DNA of 20,889 nt from an uncultured Nitrospina sp. (GTDB lineage: Bacteria; Nitrospinota; Nitrospinia; Nitrospinales; VA-1): the NCBI GenBank assembly GCA_913044145.1, contig CAJWOD010000006.1, positions 1 to 20,889 of the forward strand, written 5' to 3'. The translations under genes and the position numbers were made by a program. Shown one piece after another: positions 1 through 7,321 of this stretch (positions are counted from its first letter, which is position 1; each line of letters opens with the position of its first letter). The notes below the pieces were generated by a model. The model had not been told where the DNA came from. It did not search any database and saw nothing but the letters and a program-made list of their open reading frames with translations.

Positions 1-309
1 AATATTATAAGTATTAATCCAGAAAACTAACTTTTCCTCTCTGGATTTTAAAGAAACCAATTGGGCAGATCCCAAACGGGAAATCAACGTATTAAAGTCG
101 GGATCATTTTTCAGGTTTTTATAATCAACAGCATTGATAAATATTCCATCCACCGTCTTAGGCTTTACATACTTTTTTATCAATAAATCCCAGTCTGAAA
201 ATTCAAAAGCACCAACGGGTATCACCCACAGTAAACCAAAAAATAAAGAAATAGCTAATAAGTGAACTTTCCCAAAAGCCCAGCTCATGGAATTATTAAT
301 GTTTTTCAT
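1..309 (-). CDS. DUF547 domain protein, 5'-end only (runs off the left edge)
   Basis: The reverse strand reads as one open frame of 103 codons from an ATG at 309 to the window edge, with an AGGAAG ribosome site about 10 bases upstream. The first residues contain a hydrophobic stretch (roughly residues 15-32, ending near VGAFEF) that looks like a signal peptide or N-terminal anchor, so the protein is probably exported. The last visible residues, EEKLVFWINTYNI, match the hallmark FWIN.YN motif of DUF547, a family of unknown function often found in secreted or membrane-associated bacterial proteins. The C-terminal part lies outside the window, so neither length nor completeness can be judged. 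It is transcribed away from the HAD phosphatase gene; the two share about 138 bases of upstream DNA. Confidence 0.8.
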   Translation of the reverse strand, partial: MKNINNSMSWAFGKVHLLAISLFFGLLWVIPVGAFEFSDWDLLIKKYVKPKTVDGIFINAVDYKNLKNDPDFNTLISRLGSAQLVSLKSREEKLVFWINTYNI

Positions 310-398
310 TTTTTCGTCTTCCTTTTTAAATATCTTAATTCTATAACTACCAATTTTAGTACCATTATGAATGTTTTTCCTTAAAACTTAATAAAGCT

Positions 399-404
399 TA
401 TAAT
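399..404 (+). promoter_or_regulatory. possible -10 box for the HAD phosphatase gene
   Basis: A perfect TATAAT lies 43 bases before the GTG start of the phosphatase gene. The expected -35 position holds only a poor match (TTTCCT), so this is a weak call based on the -10 alone. Confidence 0.3.
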
Positions 405-447
405 GTTTTATCCAAACTAAATATATTTAACTGACAAAGTTAGCAGC

Positions 448-1320
448 GTGAACAAAATACAACAATTGAACATTAATAATCTAAAAGACTTTTTATTTAT
501 ATCCGATCTGGATGGCACTCTCCTATTACCAGATGGAAGCTTTCCAGAAGAATCTAAAAAACGTTTGAATCGGCTAATCTCTGATGGAATGCAATTTACA
601 ATAGCTACGGCAAGAAATTATGACTCGGCTCATCCAATTTTAAAAGGATTAGATATCAAATTTCCTGTTGTTTTGTTCAATGGCGTCTACCTGGTCGATT
701 TTGATAATGGAGAAATATTAGAACACACCGAGTTTATTGATAGAACTGTGATAAACAGCATGTTGGATCTAGCAAAATTCAATAAAATTGAACCCTTCAT
801 TTATACCTTTGGAAAGCAACATCAGGTTTATTATCGCAAGACTACAAATAAAGGTTCGACTGCGTACCTAAATAGCCTGAAAAAAGATGATAGAGTCAGA
901 CAGGTTTCAGAGTTTGTGTTCCAAAAGGATGAGAATATTTCTGGTTTTTTGCTTATAGGCACACTTAAAAATCTAAAGCCAATTTACAACGGTCTTAAGG
1001 AAAATCACTTTGACCACCTTAATTTATATTTTGCAGAAGATGTTTCAATGAAAGGATATTATTGGCTTCAATCTTTTCATCAACAAGCTAATAAAGGAAA
1101 TATGGTAGAAAAATTGGTAGAACGACTAAACTTTCCTTTAAGTAAAACTCTAGCTTTTGGAGATTACCTCAATGATCTCGATTTGTTTAGGGTAGCTAGG
1201 TATTCTGTTGCCATGGAAAATGCTTTACCAGAAGTAAAAAAATGTGCCCATAAAATTATTGGTCCCAATAGTCAGGGGGCTGTATTGGATTTTCTCGAAT
1301 CTATTTGGAAAAACTCTTAA
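448..1320 (+). CDS. Cof-type HAD-IIB phosphatase
   Basis: A 290-residue HAD-superfamily phosphohydrolase of the Cof/IIB type, expected to dephosphorylate small phosphorylated metabolites in the cytosol; the substrate cannot be told from sequence. Motif I is DLDGTLL with nucleophile D20 and acid/base D22. Motif II is the TIATAR stretch at 51-56, the motif III lysine is probably K216 (ANKGN), and motif IV is GDYLNDLD with D239 and D243. A C2-type cap occupies the middle, roughly residues 85-195. Length fits the family. The GTG start is preferred because a stop lies 10 codons upstream in frame and motif I is already close to the N-terminus; no strong ribosome site is visible. Mannosyl-3-phosphoglycerate phosphatase-like relatives share this fold, but I see no basis for that specific call. 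Confidence 0.88.
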   Translation: MNKIQQLNINNLKDFLFISDLDGTLLLPDGSFPEESKKRLNRLISDGMQFTIATARNYDSAHPILKGLDIKFPVVLFNGVYLVDFDNGEILEHTEFIDRTVINSMLDLAKFNKIEPFIYTFGKQHQVYYRKTTNKGSTAYLNSLKKDDRVRQVSEFVFQKDENISGFLLIGTLKNLKPIYNGLKENHFDHLNLYFAEDVSMKGYYWLQSFHQQANKGNMVEKLVERLNFPLSKTLAFGDYLNDLDLFRVARYSVAMENALPEVKKCAHKIIGPNSQGAVLDFLESIWKNS

Positions 1321-1324
1321 ACTA

Positions 1325-1355
1325 TTGCAAATCGCATTAGCAATATTAGTATAAT
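1325..1355 (+). promoter_or_regulatory. possible promoter for the parvulin gene
   Basis: TTGCAA (1325-1330) and TATAAT (1350-1355) are separated by 19 bases, which is longer than ideal. They lie in the 67-base gap between the phosphatase and the parvulin gene. The -10 is perfect and the spacing is the weak point. Confidence 0.35.
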
Positions 1356-1387
1356 AGGGGTCAATAATAAAACTTAGTGGAGATCAA

Positions 1388-1966
1388 ATGCCTGAACAAC
1401 CCAAAGAATCGGAAAAAACTATATACCAGAGGGATAAGACGGCTAAAGAACCTAAAACTGCTAGCGATACTTCCAAACAGCCCGTCAAGCCGAAACCAAA
1501 AATTAAAAAGGTTTTCGTACCTAAAAAAACTACTTTCACCACAGACAAACCCATGGAGCATCGGGTTAGAAATATCCGGCTAACTTCAAAAGAATCTGCG
1601 AAAATGATTTGGGAAATACTGATTGATTTTCAGAGCGATCTGGCTAAAACTGAAATGGATGATCCCGACAAATCTTTTCATGATTGGGAAAAAGTTGAAA
1701 AATTTTTTATCCGCCTCGCTAAAAAATACAGTATTTGTCAAAGTAAAAAACTTGGAGGGGATTTGGGTTGGGTCTATAGTGACATGACCCTTCCCGAGCA
1801 AATAATAACTTCGGAACTTGTTGATAAAATAATGAAACTGGAAAAGTTTATTATTCCCGATCCCATTAAAAGCAACTTAGGTTTCCATATCCTTATGATT
1901 TGCGAAAGCCAAGTTCATACCCCAAAAGAAAAGCCTCCGGAAAAGGAAAGTCGTCCTCTTTTTTAA
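1388..1966 (+). CDS. parvulin-type peptidyl-prolyl isomerase, cytosolic
   Basis: A 192-residue protein with a PpiC/parvulin-like domain from about residue 58 to 175. The N-terminal strand is HRVRNIRLTSKESA, the central helix and loop contain AKKYSICQSKKLGGDLGWV (111-129), and the C-terminal strand carries PDPIKSNLGFHILMICE (157-173), the usual parvulin ending. The first ~55 residues are rich in Lys and Pro and low-complexity, and the last 17 residues are also charged. There is no signal peptide, unlike SurA/PrsA, so it probably acts in the cytosol as a PPIase or folding factor. A GGAG ribosome site lies about 7 bases before the ATG. It is followed by a convergent gene, with 99 bases and no convincing terminator between. 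Confidence 0.82.
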   Translation: MPEQPKESEKTIYQRDKTAKEPKTASDTSKQPVKPKPKIKKVFVPKKTTFTTDKPMEHRVRNIRLTSKESAKMIWEILIDFQSDLAKTEMDDPDKSFHDWEKVEKFFIRLAKKYSICQSKKLGGDLGWVYSDMTLPEQIITSELVDKIMKLEKFIIPDPIKSNLGFHILMICESQVHTPKEKPPEKESRPLF

Positions 1967-2065
1967 TCGACCCAACTGGTTTTGAAGCCATAATTAGAGT
2001 TTTAATTGGCCACAAACAGGTTTTCTGGTTCTTGCTCAATTATCTGCCTTGTTAGAGAAAAACGA

Positions 2066-3574
2066 TTAATCTCCCAAAAAGAAACGTCTAATATTTTCTA
2101 CAACATATTCCTGTTGCTCGCGGGAGATTTCATGGGAAATGGGAAGGGCTAAAGTTTCATCAGCTGCTTTTTCAGATTCAGGAAAATCGCCTTTTATGTA
2201 GCCCAGCGATTGAAAACATTCTTGGGTATGAAGTGGGAGTGGGTAATAAATTTCACATCCGATATTGTTTTCATTCAGAAAAGAACGTAATTCATCTCTA
2301 CGGTTTCCAATGCGGATGACATATTGATTAAAAACATGCCTTGGAAAAACTTCGGGTGGCAACTGAATATATTGAGTCAGAGCATTCTGTTGCAATAATT
2401 GATTATAGATCGTTGAATTTTGTCGGCGCTTTTTTGTCCAATCTTCAAGATAATCTAACTTTGCCTTCACAATTCCTGCTTGCAAAGCATCCAAACGGAA
2501 ATTACCACCTATGGTTTTATGGTAATATTTGGGCTTAGAACCATGCATCCGAAGAACTTTTAATTTTTCATAAAGTTCCTCCGAAGAAGTTGTCACAATA
2601 CCCCCGTCACCAAATGCACCCAGATTTTTGGCAGGAAAAAATGAAAAACAACCCATATCTCCAAGAGACCCCGCCTTTTTGTTCTTATATTCAGAGCCAA
2701 TTGATTGAGCAGCGTCTTCAATGACCGTCAGATTATGCTTTTTAGCCAAATCTCTAATCGGATCCATATCAGCACATTGCCCATACAAATGGACTGGCAT
2801 AATGGCTCTAGTTTTAGAAGTAATACACCTTTCAATATGTTCGGCCTTCATATTAAAAGTAACATCATTGATATCCACAAATACGGGTTTTGCCCCTACG
2901 CGAATAATTGATCCAACTGTAGCAAAAAACGTATAAGGAGAGGTAATCACTTCATCGCCCTTCCCAATCCCCGCAGCCATTAAGGATATTAATAAAGCAT
3001 CTGTCCCTGAAGAAACACCTACCGCGAATGTAGTTTGGCAGTAATCAGCTATTTTTTCCTCTAACTCCGTAACTTTAGAGCCCAGAATAAATTGCCCCGT
3101 CCGAATGGTTTCGGCAATTTCATTTTCCGCATCATTCAAAATTTGATGATACGAGGCGGGAATATCGAGAAGTTTTACTTTGGACACTGGATCCAAAGGT
3201 TCGTTGATTTTGGATTCCAGTTGTTCAGAAGTAAACACAGGCACATCATCCGAAGAAAATTTTTCCGGACTTTCAGAAACCACTGCATCAAATCCACAAG
3301 ATCGAACAAGGATTAATGCCAATTTTTCCTCGAAACATTCATCCTTTAAAGCTTCCACTAAGTCACCTGGAGTCGGGGTTACCACACTTAATTGGTCCAA
3401 AAGGGTTTTAACTTTTTTTCTATTCTCTTTTGTTAATTGCTGCATTAAAGATGAGATAGTAGTTGATGCCACCCAGCCTTTACAGCGCCTTGTATTACAA
3501 AGATGCATAACCCCTGAATCTTCTCGAGACGATAAAGCTTGAGCCAAATAATCTTGATGTAAAAGAATTTCCAT
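2066..3574 (-). CDS. PIN-like domain fused to a DegT/DnrJ/EryC1/StrS aminotransferase
   Basis: A 502-residue protein of two parts. Residues ~135-500 form a complete PLP-dependent sugar aminotransferase of the DegT family: SSGTDAL (188-194) for phosphate binding, EDAAQS (286-291) for the cofactor ring, and Schiff-base lysine K316 in FFPAKNLGAFGDGG. Such enzymes aminate UDP- or dTDP-keto-sugars for surface polysaccharides. Residues 1-~123 are an addition not normal in this family. They resemble a PIN domain, particularly at FEEKLALILVRSCGFDAVVS (81-100) followed by FSSDDVPVFTSEQL. The first catalytic Asp of PIN nucleases appears replaced (HQDYL), so nuclease activity is doubtful. The fusion is continuous in one frame; no upstream alternative start exists before an in-frame stop. 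No Shine-Dalgarno sequence is visible. It is the last gene of the queF-side run, 32 bases after the HNH gene. Confidence 0.85.
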   Translation of the reverse strand: MEILLHQDYLAQALSSREDSGVMHLCNTRRCKGWVASTTISSLMQQLTKENRKKVKTLLDQLSVVTPTPGDLVEALKDECFEEKLALILVRSCGFDAVVSESPEKFSSDDVPVFTSEQLESKINEPLDPVSKVKLLDIPASYHQILNDAENEIAETIRTGQFILGSKVTELEEKIADYCQTTFAVGVSSGTDALLISLMAAGIGKGDEVITSPYTFFATVGSIIRVGAKPVFVDINDVTFNMKAEHIERCITSKTRAIMPVHLYGQCADMDPIRDLAKKHNLTVIEDAAQSIGSEYKNKKAGSLGDMGCFSFFPAKNLGAFGDGGIVTTSSEELYEKLKVLRMHGSKPKYYHKTIGGNFRLDALQAGIVKAKLDYLEDWTKKRRQNSTIYNQLLQQNALTQYIQLPPEVFPRHVFNQYVIRIGNRRDELRSFLNENNIGCEIYYPLPLHTQECFQSLGYIKGDFPESEKAADETLALPISHEISREQQEYVVENIRRFFLGD

Positions 3575-3606
3575 ATTTTGTGTTTTACAAGGAGGTTATA
3601 AAAAAA

Positions 3607-3888
3607 TCAAAAAAAGATATCCTGATCGAGTTTTTCTCGCAGGATAATTTCGGCCGGCGTGTAATATTTTTTGTTTGAATTGCATTTTTTACAAGCTGGG
3701 ACTAGATTTGCCCGTGTGCTTTTACCACCGCGGGAAATAGGTACAATATGATCCATTGTCAGAGCATCAGCAGAAAAAGAACCCCCGCAATAGTGACAAA
3801 CTCCAGACTCAAGTTTTTGTTTCCACCATTGCGACTGACGAAGTTTTCTTGCTTTGGCTTTTTCTATTTTAAAATTATCGTTATTCAT
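3607..3888 (-). CDS. small HNH endonuclease family protein
   Basis: With the ATG at 3888 this is a 93-residue HNH protein. Zinc-binding cysteine pairs C31-x2-C34 and C66-x2-C69 flank the metal-binding D46-H47 in TMDHIVPISRGGKST, followed by N61 in ANLVPACKKCNSNK. The family includes free-standing nicking or restriction-type nucleases in phage and chromosomal contexts, so the job here is unknown. A longer frame begins with TTG at 3924 and overlaps the preceding gene, but it adds only 12 residues with no family similarity I can see and no properly spaced ribosome site, so I chose the ATG. It lies in the same orientation as the DUF1566 gene upstream (14 bases apart) and the aminotransferase downstream. 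Confidence 0.82.
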   Translation of the reverse strand: MNNDNFKIEKAKARKLRQSQWWKQKLESGVCHYCGGSFSADALTMDHIVPISRGGKSTRANLVPACKKCNSNKKYYTPAEIILREKLDQDIFF

Positions 3889-3902
3889 AAATTCAATCAA
3901 AT

Positions 3903-4364
3903 CTATAATGTGTTGCCAACCCAACCTGATTCAAGCATTCGCGAAGGTGACCAACTATTTCTAACAGCACGCACTGTGGCAGTAAGACTCCCTTTAGGGT
4001 ACCAATGAATATCCCCTACATCGAATTCGAATCCAAGGGCAGCTGAATACCGAGTTTTTGAAGTCCAGAAACAACTTCCATAACTGAATTCAAAGATCGG
4101 ATTTATATGCAAAATAAAAGTTTTTCCTCGAGATTTAAATGGAAGGGCAATTTCATACAAGCTTTGTATTTCTAATCGTTTAGGCAGTCGCCAATCACTA
4201 TAACCACCAAGCTTCTGATTGTTTAATTTCTCAATATATCCCTGTGCATCATACCAACTGATATTATTTCCGGTTTCCACATAGGCATAACTTTCCTGCC
4301 ACATTAAACCGGTTAGGGAATCAGATATTGTCTTATCTTCATTATCTAAAAAACGAGTTGTCAT
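3903..4364 (-). CDS. DUF1566 (Lcl C-terminal-like) domain protein
   Basis: A 153-residue protein from the ATG at 4364. It opens with RFLDNEDKTISDSLTGLMW (4-22), continues with LGGYSDWRLPKRLEIQSLYE (52-71) and CFWTSK (98-103), and closes with ATVRAVR (129-135). This is the order and spacing of DUF1566, a C-type-lectin-like fold of unknown function seen in many surface or secreted bacterial proteins. No signal peptide is evident from this start. A TTG at 4433 would add 23 hydrophobic residues (LLLSYFYLPFRFFSF), but these come from very AT-rich DNA without an arginine/lysine N-region or ribosome site, so I reject that extension while noting it could be a signal-like leader. It stands alone as a single domain. 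Confidence 0.75.
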   Translation of the reverse strand: MTTRFLDNEDKTISDSLTGLMWQESYAYVETGNNISWYDAQGYIEKLNNQKLGGYSDWRLPKRLEIQSLYEIALPFKSRGKTFILHINPIFEFSYGSCFWTSKTRYSAALGFEFDVGDIHWYPKGSLTATVRAVRNSWSPSRMLESGWVGNTL

Positions 4365-4462
4365 ATTAAAACCAAAATTACATGAAAAACTAAAAAAACG
4401 AAATGGTAAATAGAAATACGATAATAATAACAAAAGGTTATGTATTTTTAAATTATAACCAA

Positions 4463-4855
4463 CTATTTTTTTCGCTGCCCAGTTTTAGTCTTTTTCCCAG
4501 AATGTTCCACAGTAACAGTGGTGTGAATACCACCACGGACATTAAAATCACCCACGATTTTCATTTTTTTTGGTTTACAAGCAGAAACCAGATCATCCAG
4601 GATAATATTTACCACTTTTTCGTGAAATCCACCTTCATTGCGGTAAGAGGTAAGGTAAATTTTCAATGATTTCAACTCAATACATAGTTTATCCGGAACA
4701 TAACTAATATCAAGAATGCCAAAATCCGGTTGACCGGTTTTAGGACATAAACAAGTAAACTCCGGACACTCCATATCAATGTTGTAATCTCTCCCTGGAA
4801 ATGGATTTGGGAAGGTTTCAATCTCTACAATCTCTTGATTTTTAGTGTTTTTCAT
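4463..4855 (-). CDS. queF: NADPH-dependent 7-cyano-7-deazaguanine reductase
   Basis: QueF reduces preQ0 to preQ1 in queuosine biosynthesis in the cytosol. At 130 residues this is the short, YkvM-like single-domain class. The catalytic signature FTCLCPKTGQPDF (33-45) supplies the nucleophilic C37 and proton donor D44. The NADPH-binding motif ELKSLK is at 60-65, followed by YRNEG and the FHE triad (77-79) that recognises substrate. The GDFNVRGGIHTTV segment near the end is also typical. No Shine-Dalgarno sequence is obvious before the ATG, which sits in a T/A tract. It is divergent from groES; its upstream region holds the CIRCE element, so repression by HrcA could spill over to queF, though I see no evidence for that. 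Confidence 0.95.
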   Translation of the reverse strand: MKNTKNQEIVEIETFPNPFPGRDYNIDMECPEFTCLCPKTGQPDFGILDISYVPDKLCIELKSLKIYLTSYRNEGGFHEKVVNIILDDLVSACKPKKMKIVGDFNVRGGIHTTVTVEHSGKKTKTGQRKK

Positions 4856-4895
4856 AATTTTTTAAAAAAAATATGTTTTTTTGTTAATTCCAACC

Positions 4896-4925
4896 TTGCT
4901 TTTCAAATTTCGCGTTATATATATG
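4896..4925 (+). promoter_or_regulatory. probable promoter of groES-groEL
   Basis: TTGCTT (4896-4901) is followed after about 16-18 bases by a TATATATATG run (about 4918-4925). The inferred start falls in the left arm of the CIRCE element, the usual arrangement for HrcA repression. Confidence 0.5.
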
Positions 4926-4952
4926 TAAGCACTCTACAACCTAGAGTGCTAA
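4926..4952 (+). promoter_or_regulatory. CIRCE operator (HrcA binding site)
   Basis: Arms TAAGCACTC and GAGTGCTAA are separated by exactly 9 bases, which differs from the canonical CIRCE (TTAGCACTC-N9-GAGTGCTAA) at one base. It overlaps the inferred transcription start of groES-groEL. Known biology: HrcA binds this element and is released on heat shock. An hrcA gene is not in this window. Confidence 0.95.
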
Positions 4953-5064
4953 CAAAAAGAAAATATGAAAACCCTTTAAATATAACAATTTAATCGAATT
5001 CCAGAAGGAATTTTGCATTAATTATTAACTTTTATCAAGTTTAACATTTTTTTAAGGAGTCTTT

Positions 5065-5352
5065 ATGAAAATCCGACCGTTACACGATCGAATTTTAGTT
5101 CAACCCATCTTGGAAAAAGAAGTCCGCAAAGGCGGCATCATCATTCCTGATTCAGCAAAAGAAAAGCCCATTGAAGGCCGCGTCAAAGCTGTAGGAAAAG
5201 GGAAAATTGGCGATGATGGAAAGCCCGTGAAACTAGAAGTAAAAGTAGGCGACAAAATTCTTTACAGCAAGTATGGAGGAACAGAAATTAAATTTGACGG
5301 AGATGACTTCCTACTCATGCGCGAAGATGATGTGCTGGCAATAGTAGGTTAA
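5065..5352 (+). CDS. groES: co-chaperonin GroES
   Basis: A 95-residue Hsp10, full length for the family. It begins with KIRPLHDRILVQP, has the mobile loop that binds GroEL (about 17-34, including KGGIIIPDSAKEKP), and ends EDDVLAIVG. It forms the heptameric lid of the GroEL folding chamber. An AAGGAG ribosome site lies 6 bases before the ATG. It is the first gene of the CIRCE-controlled operon, with a ~110-base leader after the operator and 63 bases before groEL. Confidence 0.98.
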   Translation: MKIRPLHDRILVQPILEKEVRKGGIIIPDSAKEKPIEGRVKAVGKGKIGDDGKPVKLEVKVGDKILYSKYGGTEIKFDGDDFLLMREDDVLAIVG

Positions 5353-5415
5353 TTATCCGATAAAACGTATCTATAAAATATTTTACATCTCTAAAAGAGA
5401 AGGAGATTTAAGTTT

Positions 5416-7089
5416 ATGGCTAAACAAATTGTATATGATGAAACTGCTAGACATAAAATTCTGTCAGGTGTCAATCAACTTGCTAACACCGTTAAAATCA
5501 CCCTCGGACCAAAAGGCCGAAACGTGGTTATCGATAAAAAATTTGGTTCTCCAACCATTACCAAAGATGGTGTGACGGTTGCGAAAGAAATTGAACTCGA
5601 AGACCCTTTCGAAAATATGGGCGCACAAATGGTAAACGAAGTTGCCAGTAAAACTAGTGATAATGCTGGTGATGGCACCACCACGGCTACCGTTCTGGCA
5701 CAGGCTATTTTTCGTGAAGGATTGAAGAATGTTACCGCTGGTGCGAATCCTATGGATATAAAACGCGGTATCGAAGCTGCCGTTACCACGATCATCCCCG
5801 AAATTCAAAAAATGGCAAAACCAACCAAAGATAAAAAGGAAATCGCACAGGTTGGAACTATTTCTGCTAATCAAGACAAAGCCATCGGTCAGATCATTTC
5901 TGAAGCGATGGACAAAGTCGGTAAAGACGGTGTTATCACCGTAGAAGAAGCAAAAAGTATGGACACTTCTCTGGAAATCGTTGAGGGAATGCAGTTTGAC
6001 CGCGGTTACCTTTCTCCTTATTTCGTAACCGATGCAGAACGCATGGAAGCAGTTCTTGAAGATGCCTACATTCTGCTTCATGAAAAGAAAATCACCAGCA
6101 TGAAAGATCTGCTACCTCTTCTTGAAAAAGTTGCAAAAGGTGGCAAACCACTGATCATCTTGGCAGAAGATATTGAAGGTGAAGCTCTCGCAACGCTAGT
6201 TGTTAATAAGCTACGAGGCACACTAAATGTTTCTGCTGTAAAAGCACCCGGTTTTGGTGACCGGCGCAAAGATATGTTGAACGACATTGCCATCCTTACC
6301 GGCGGCAAGGTTATAACCGAAGATATTGGTGTTTCTCTGGATAGTGTTGAGCTTGCCGACCTTGGTCGGGCAAAACGCATTACCATCGACAAAGATAATA
6401 CTGTAATTGTTGACGGCAAAGGAAAAGCCTCTGATATTCAAGCCCGGGTCAAACAGATCCGCAATCAAATAGAAGAAACTTCTTCTGATTACGATCGTGA
6501 AAAACTCCAAGAACGTCTTGCCAAACTGGTTGGTGGAGTTGCTATCATTAAAGTAGGGGCCGCAACTGAAACAGAAATGAAAGAAAAGAAAGCCCGCGTT
6601 GAAGACGCCCTCCACGCAACTCGTGCCGCCGTTGAAGAAGGAATCATTCCAGGAGGTGGCGTTGCATTTATTCGCGCTCTTGGTTCCCTAGATAAAATGA
6701 AGGGCGACCATGACTTCAAACTTGGCGTCCAAATCATTCGCAGAGCTCTCGAGGAACCACTTCGCCAAATCGCTTCTAACGCCGGAGAAGAAGGTACCGT
6801 TATATGCGAGAAAGTCAAAACTTTGAAAGGTAATATTGGTTACGATGCTAAAAATGGTGAATATACCGACATGATCAAAGCCGGAATCATAGACCCTGCA
6901 AAAGTAACTCGCACTGCGCTGCAGAATGCATCCAGTATTTCAGGGCTGCTGTTGACTACTGAAGCTATGATTACCGATCTTCCAGAAGAGAAGGAAGAAC
7001 ATAATCACGGTCCTGCTGGTGGTGGTATGGGCGGTATGGGCGGTATGGGCGGTATGGGCGGCATGGGCGGTATGCCCGGCATGATGTAA
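5416..7089 (+). CDS. groEL: chaperonin GroEL
   Basis: A 557-residue Hsp60, full length. N-terminal AKQIVYDETAR leads into TVKITLGPKGRNVV and the ATP-binding GDGTTT (85-90); the intermediate-domain IIPGGGVAF segment and the C-terminal Gly-Gly-Met tail are all present. It forms the double-ring ATP-driven folding chamber with GroES. An AGAAGGAG ribosome site precedes the ATG. The C-terminal tail is encoded by a tandem 9-bp repeat. A strong terminator follows, so groES-groEL appears to be a closed two-gene operon. Small frames on the opposite strand are codon-bias shadows. Confidence 0.99.
   Translation: MAKQIVYDETARHKILSGVNQLANTVKITLGPKGRNVVIDKKFGSPTITKDGVTVAKEIELEDPFENMGAQMVNEVASKTSDNAGDGTTTATVLAQAIFREGLKNVTAGANPMDIKRGIEAAVTTIIPEIQKMAKPTKDKKEIAQVGTISANQDKAIGQIISEAMDKVGKDGVITVEEAKSMDTSLEIVEGMQFDRGYLSPYFVTDAERMEAVLEDAYILLHEKKITSMKDLLPLLEKVAKGGKPLIILAEDIEGEALATLVVNKLRGTLNVSAVKAPGFGDRRKDMLNDIAILTGGKVITEDIGVSLDSVELADLGRAKRITIDKDNTVIVDGKGKASDIQARVKQIRNQIEETSSDYDREKLQERLAKLVGGVAIIKVGAATETEMKEKKARVEDALHATRAAVEEGIIPGGGVAFIRALGSLDKMKGDHDFKLGVQIIRRALEEPLRQIASNAGEEGTVICEKVKTLKGNIGYDAKNGEYTDMIKAGIIDPAKVTRTALQNASSISGLLLTTEAMITDLPEEKEEHNHGPAGGGMGGMGGMGGMGGMGGMPGMM
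7024..7077 (+). repeat. 9-bp tandem repeat encoding the GroEL GGM tail
   Basis: Four exact copies of GGTATGGGC followed by two variants (GGCATGGGC and GGTATGCCC) encode the repeating Gly-Gly-Met-Gly tail that lines the bottom of the GroEL cavity. Copy number could vary by slippage without loss of frame. Confidence 0.9.
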
Positions 7090-7116
7090 ACTGCCCAGTT
7101 TACTTAGATAACAAAT

Positions 7117-7159
7117 AAACCCCGGACCCGTTCTTTGAATGGGGTCGGGGTTTTTTTTT
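7117..7159 (+). terminator. rho-independent terminator of groES-groEL
   Basis: An AAACCCCGGACCC arm pairs with GGGGTCGGGGTTT across a 10-11 base loop, with one G-T wobble and one A-G mismatch. A run of nine T follows. It lies 27 bases after the groEL stop. Confidence 0.93.
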
Positions 7160-7321
7160 GAACACTTCCAATACAACTAGAAAACTTTTTAAAGTATGCA
7201 ATAAACTCTTATCTTTACCTCCTACAGTAAAAATAGGCTATGATTTGTACCAAGACAAAGAATCAGTAGTCATAGTTATTTACAATAGTAAAATTTTTTC
7301 TAATCTAATTTTTATAACAAC

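Noticed and set aside
3180..3542. 120-codon frame on the + strand opposite the PIN-like domain
   Set aside because: It is low-complexity Ser/Thr-rich sequence without a ribosome site; the reverse-strand frame is continuous with the aminotransferase.
3889..3924. Longer HNH protein starting at TTG 3924
   Set aside because: It adds 12 residues overlapping the preceding gene, with no properly spaced ribosome site; the ATG at 3888 gives a normal HNH length.
4365..4433. Longer DUF1566 protein starting at TTG 4433
   Set aside because: The added residues are hydrophobic translation of AT-rich DNA with no basic N-region or ribosome site; a genuine signal peptide cannot be fully excluded.
5464..6818. 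Several long antisense frames opposite groEL
   Set aside because: They are by-products of groEL codon usage; groEL itself is complete and unambiguous on the + strand.
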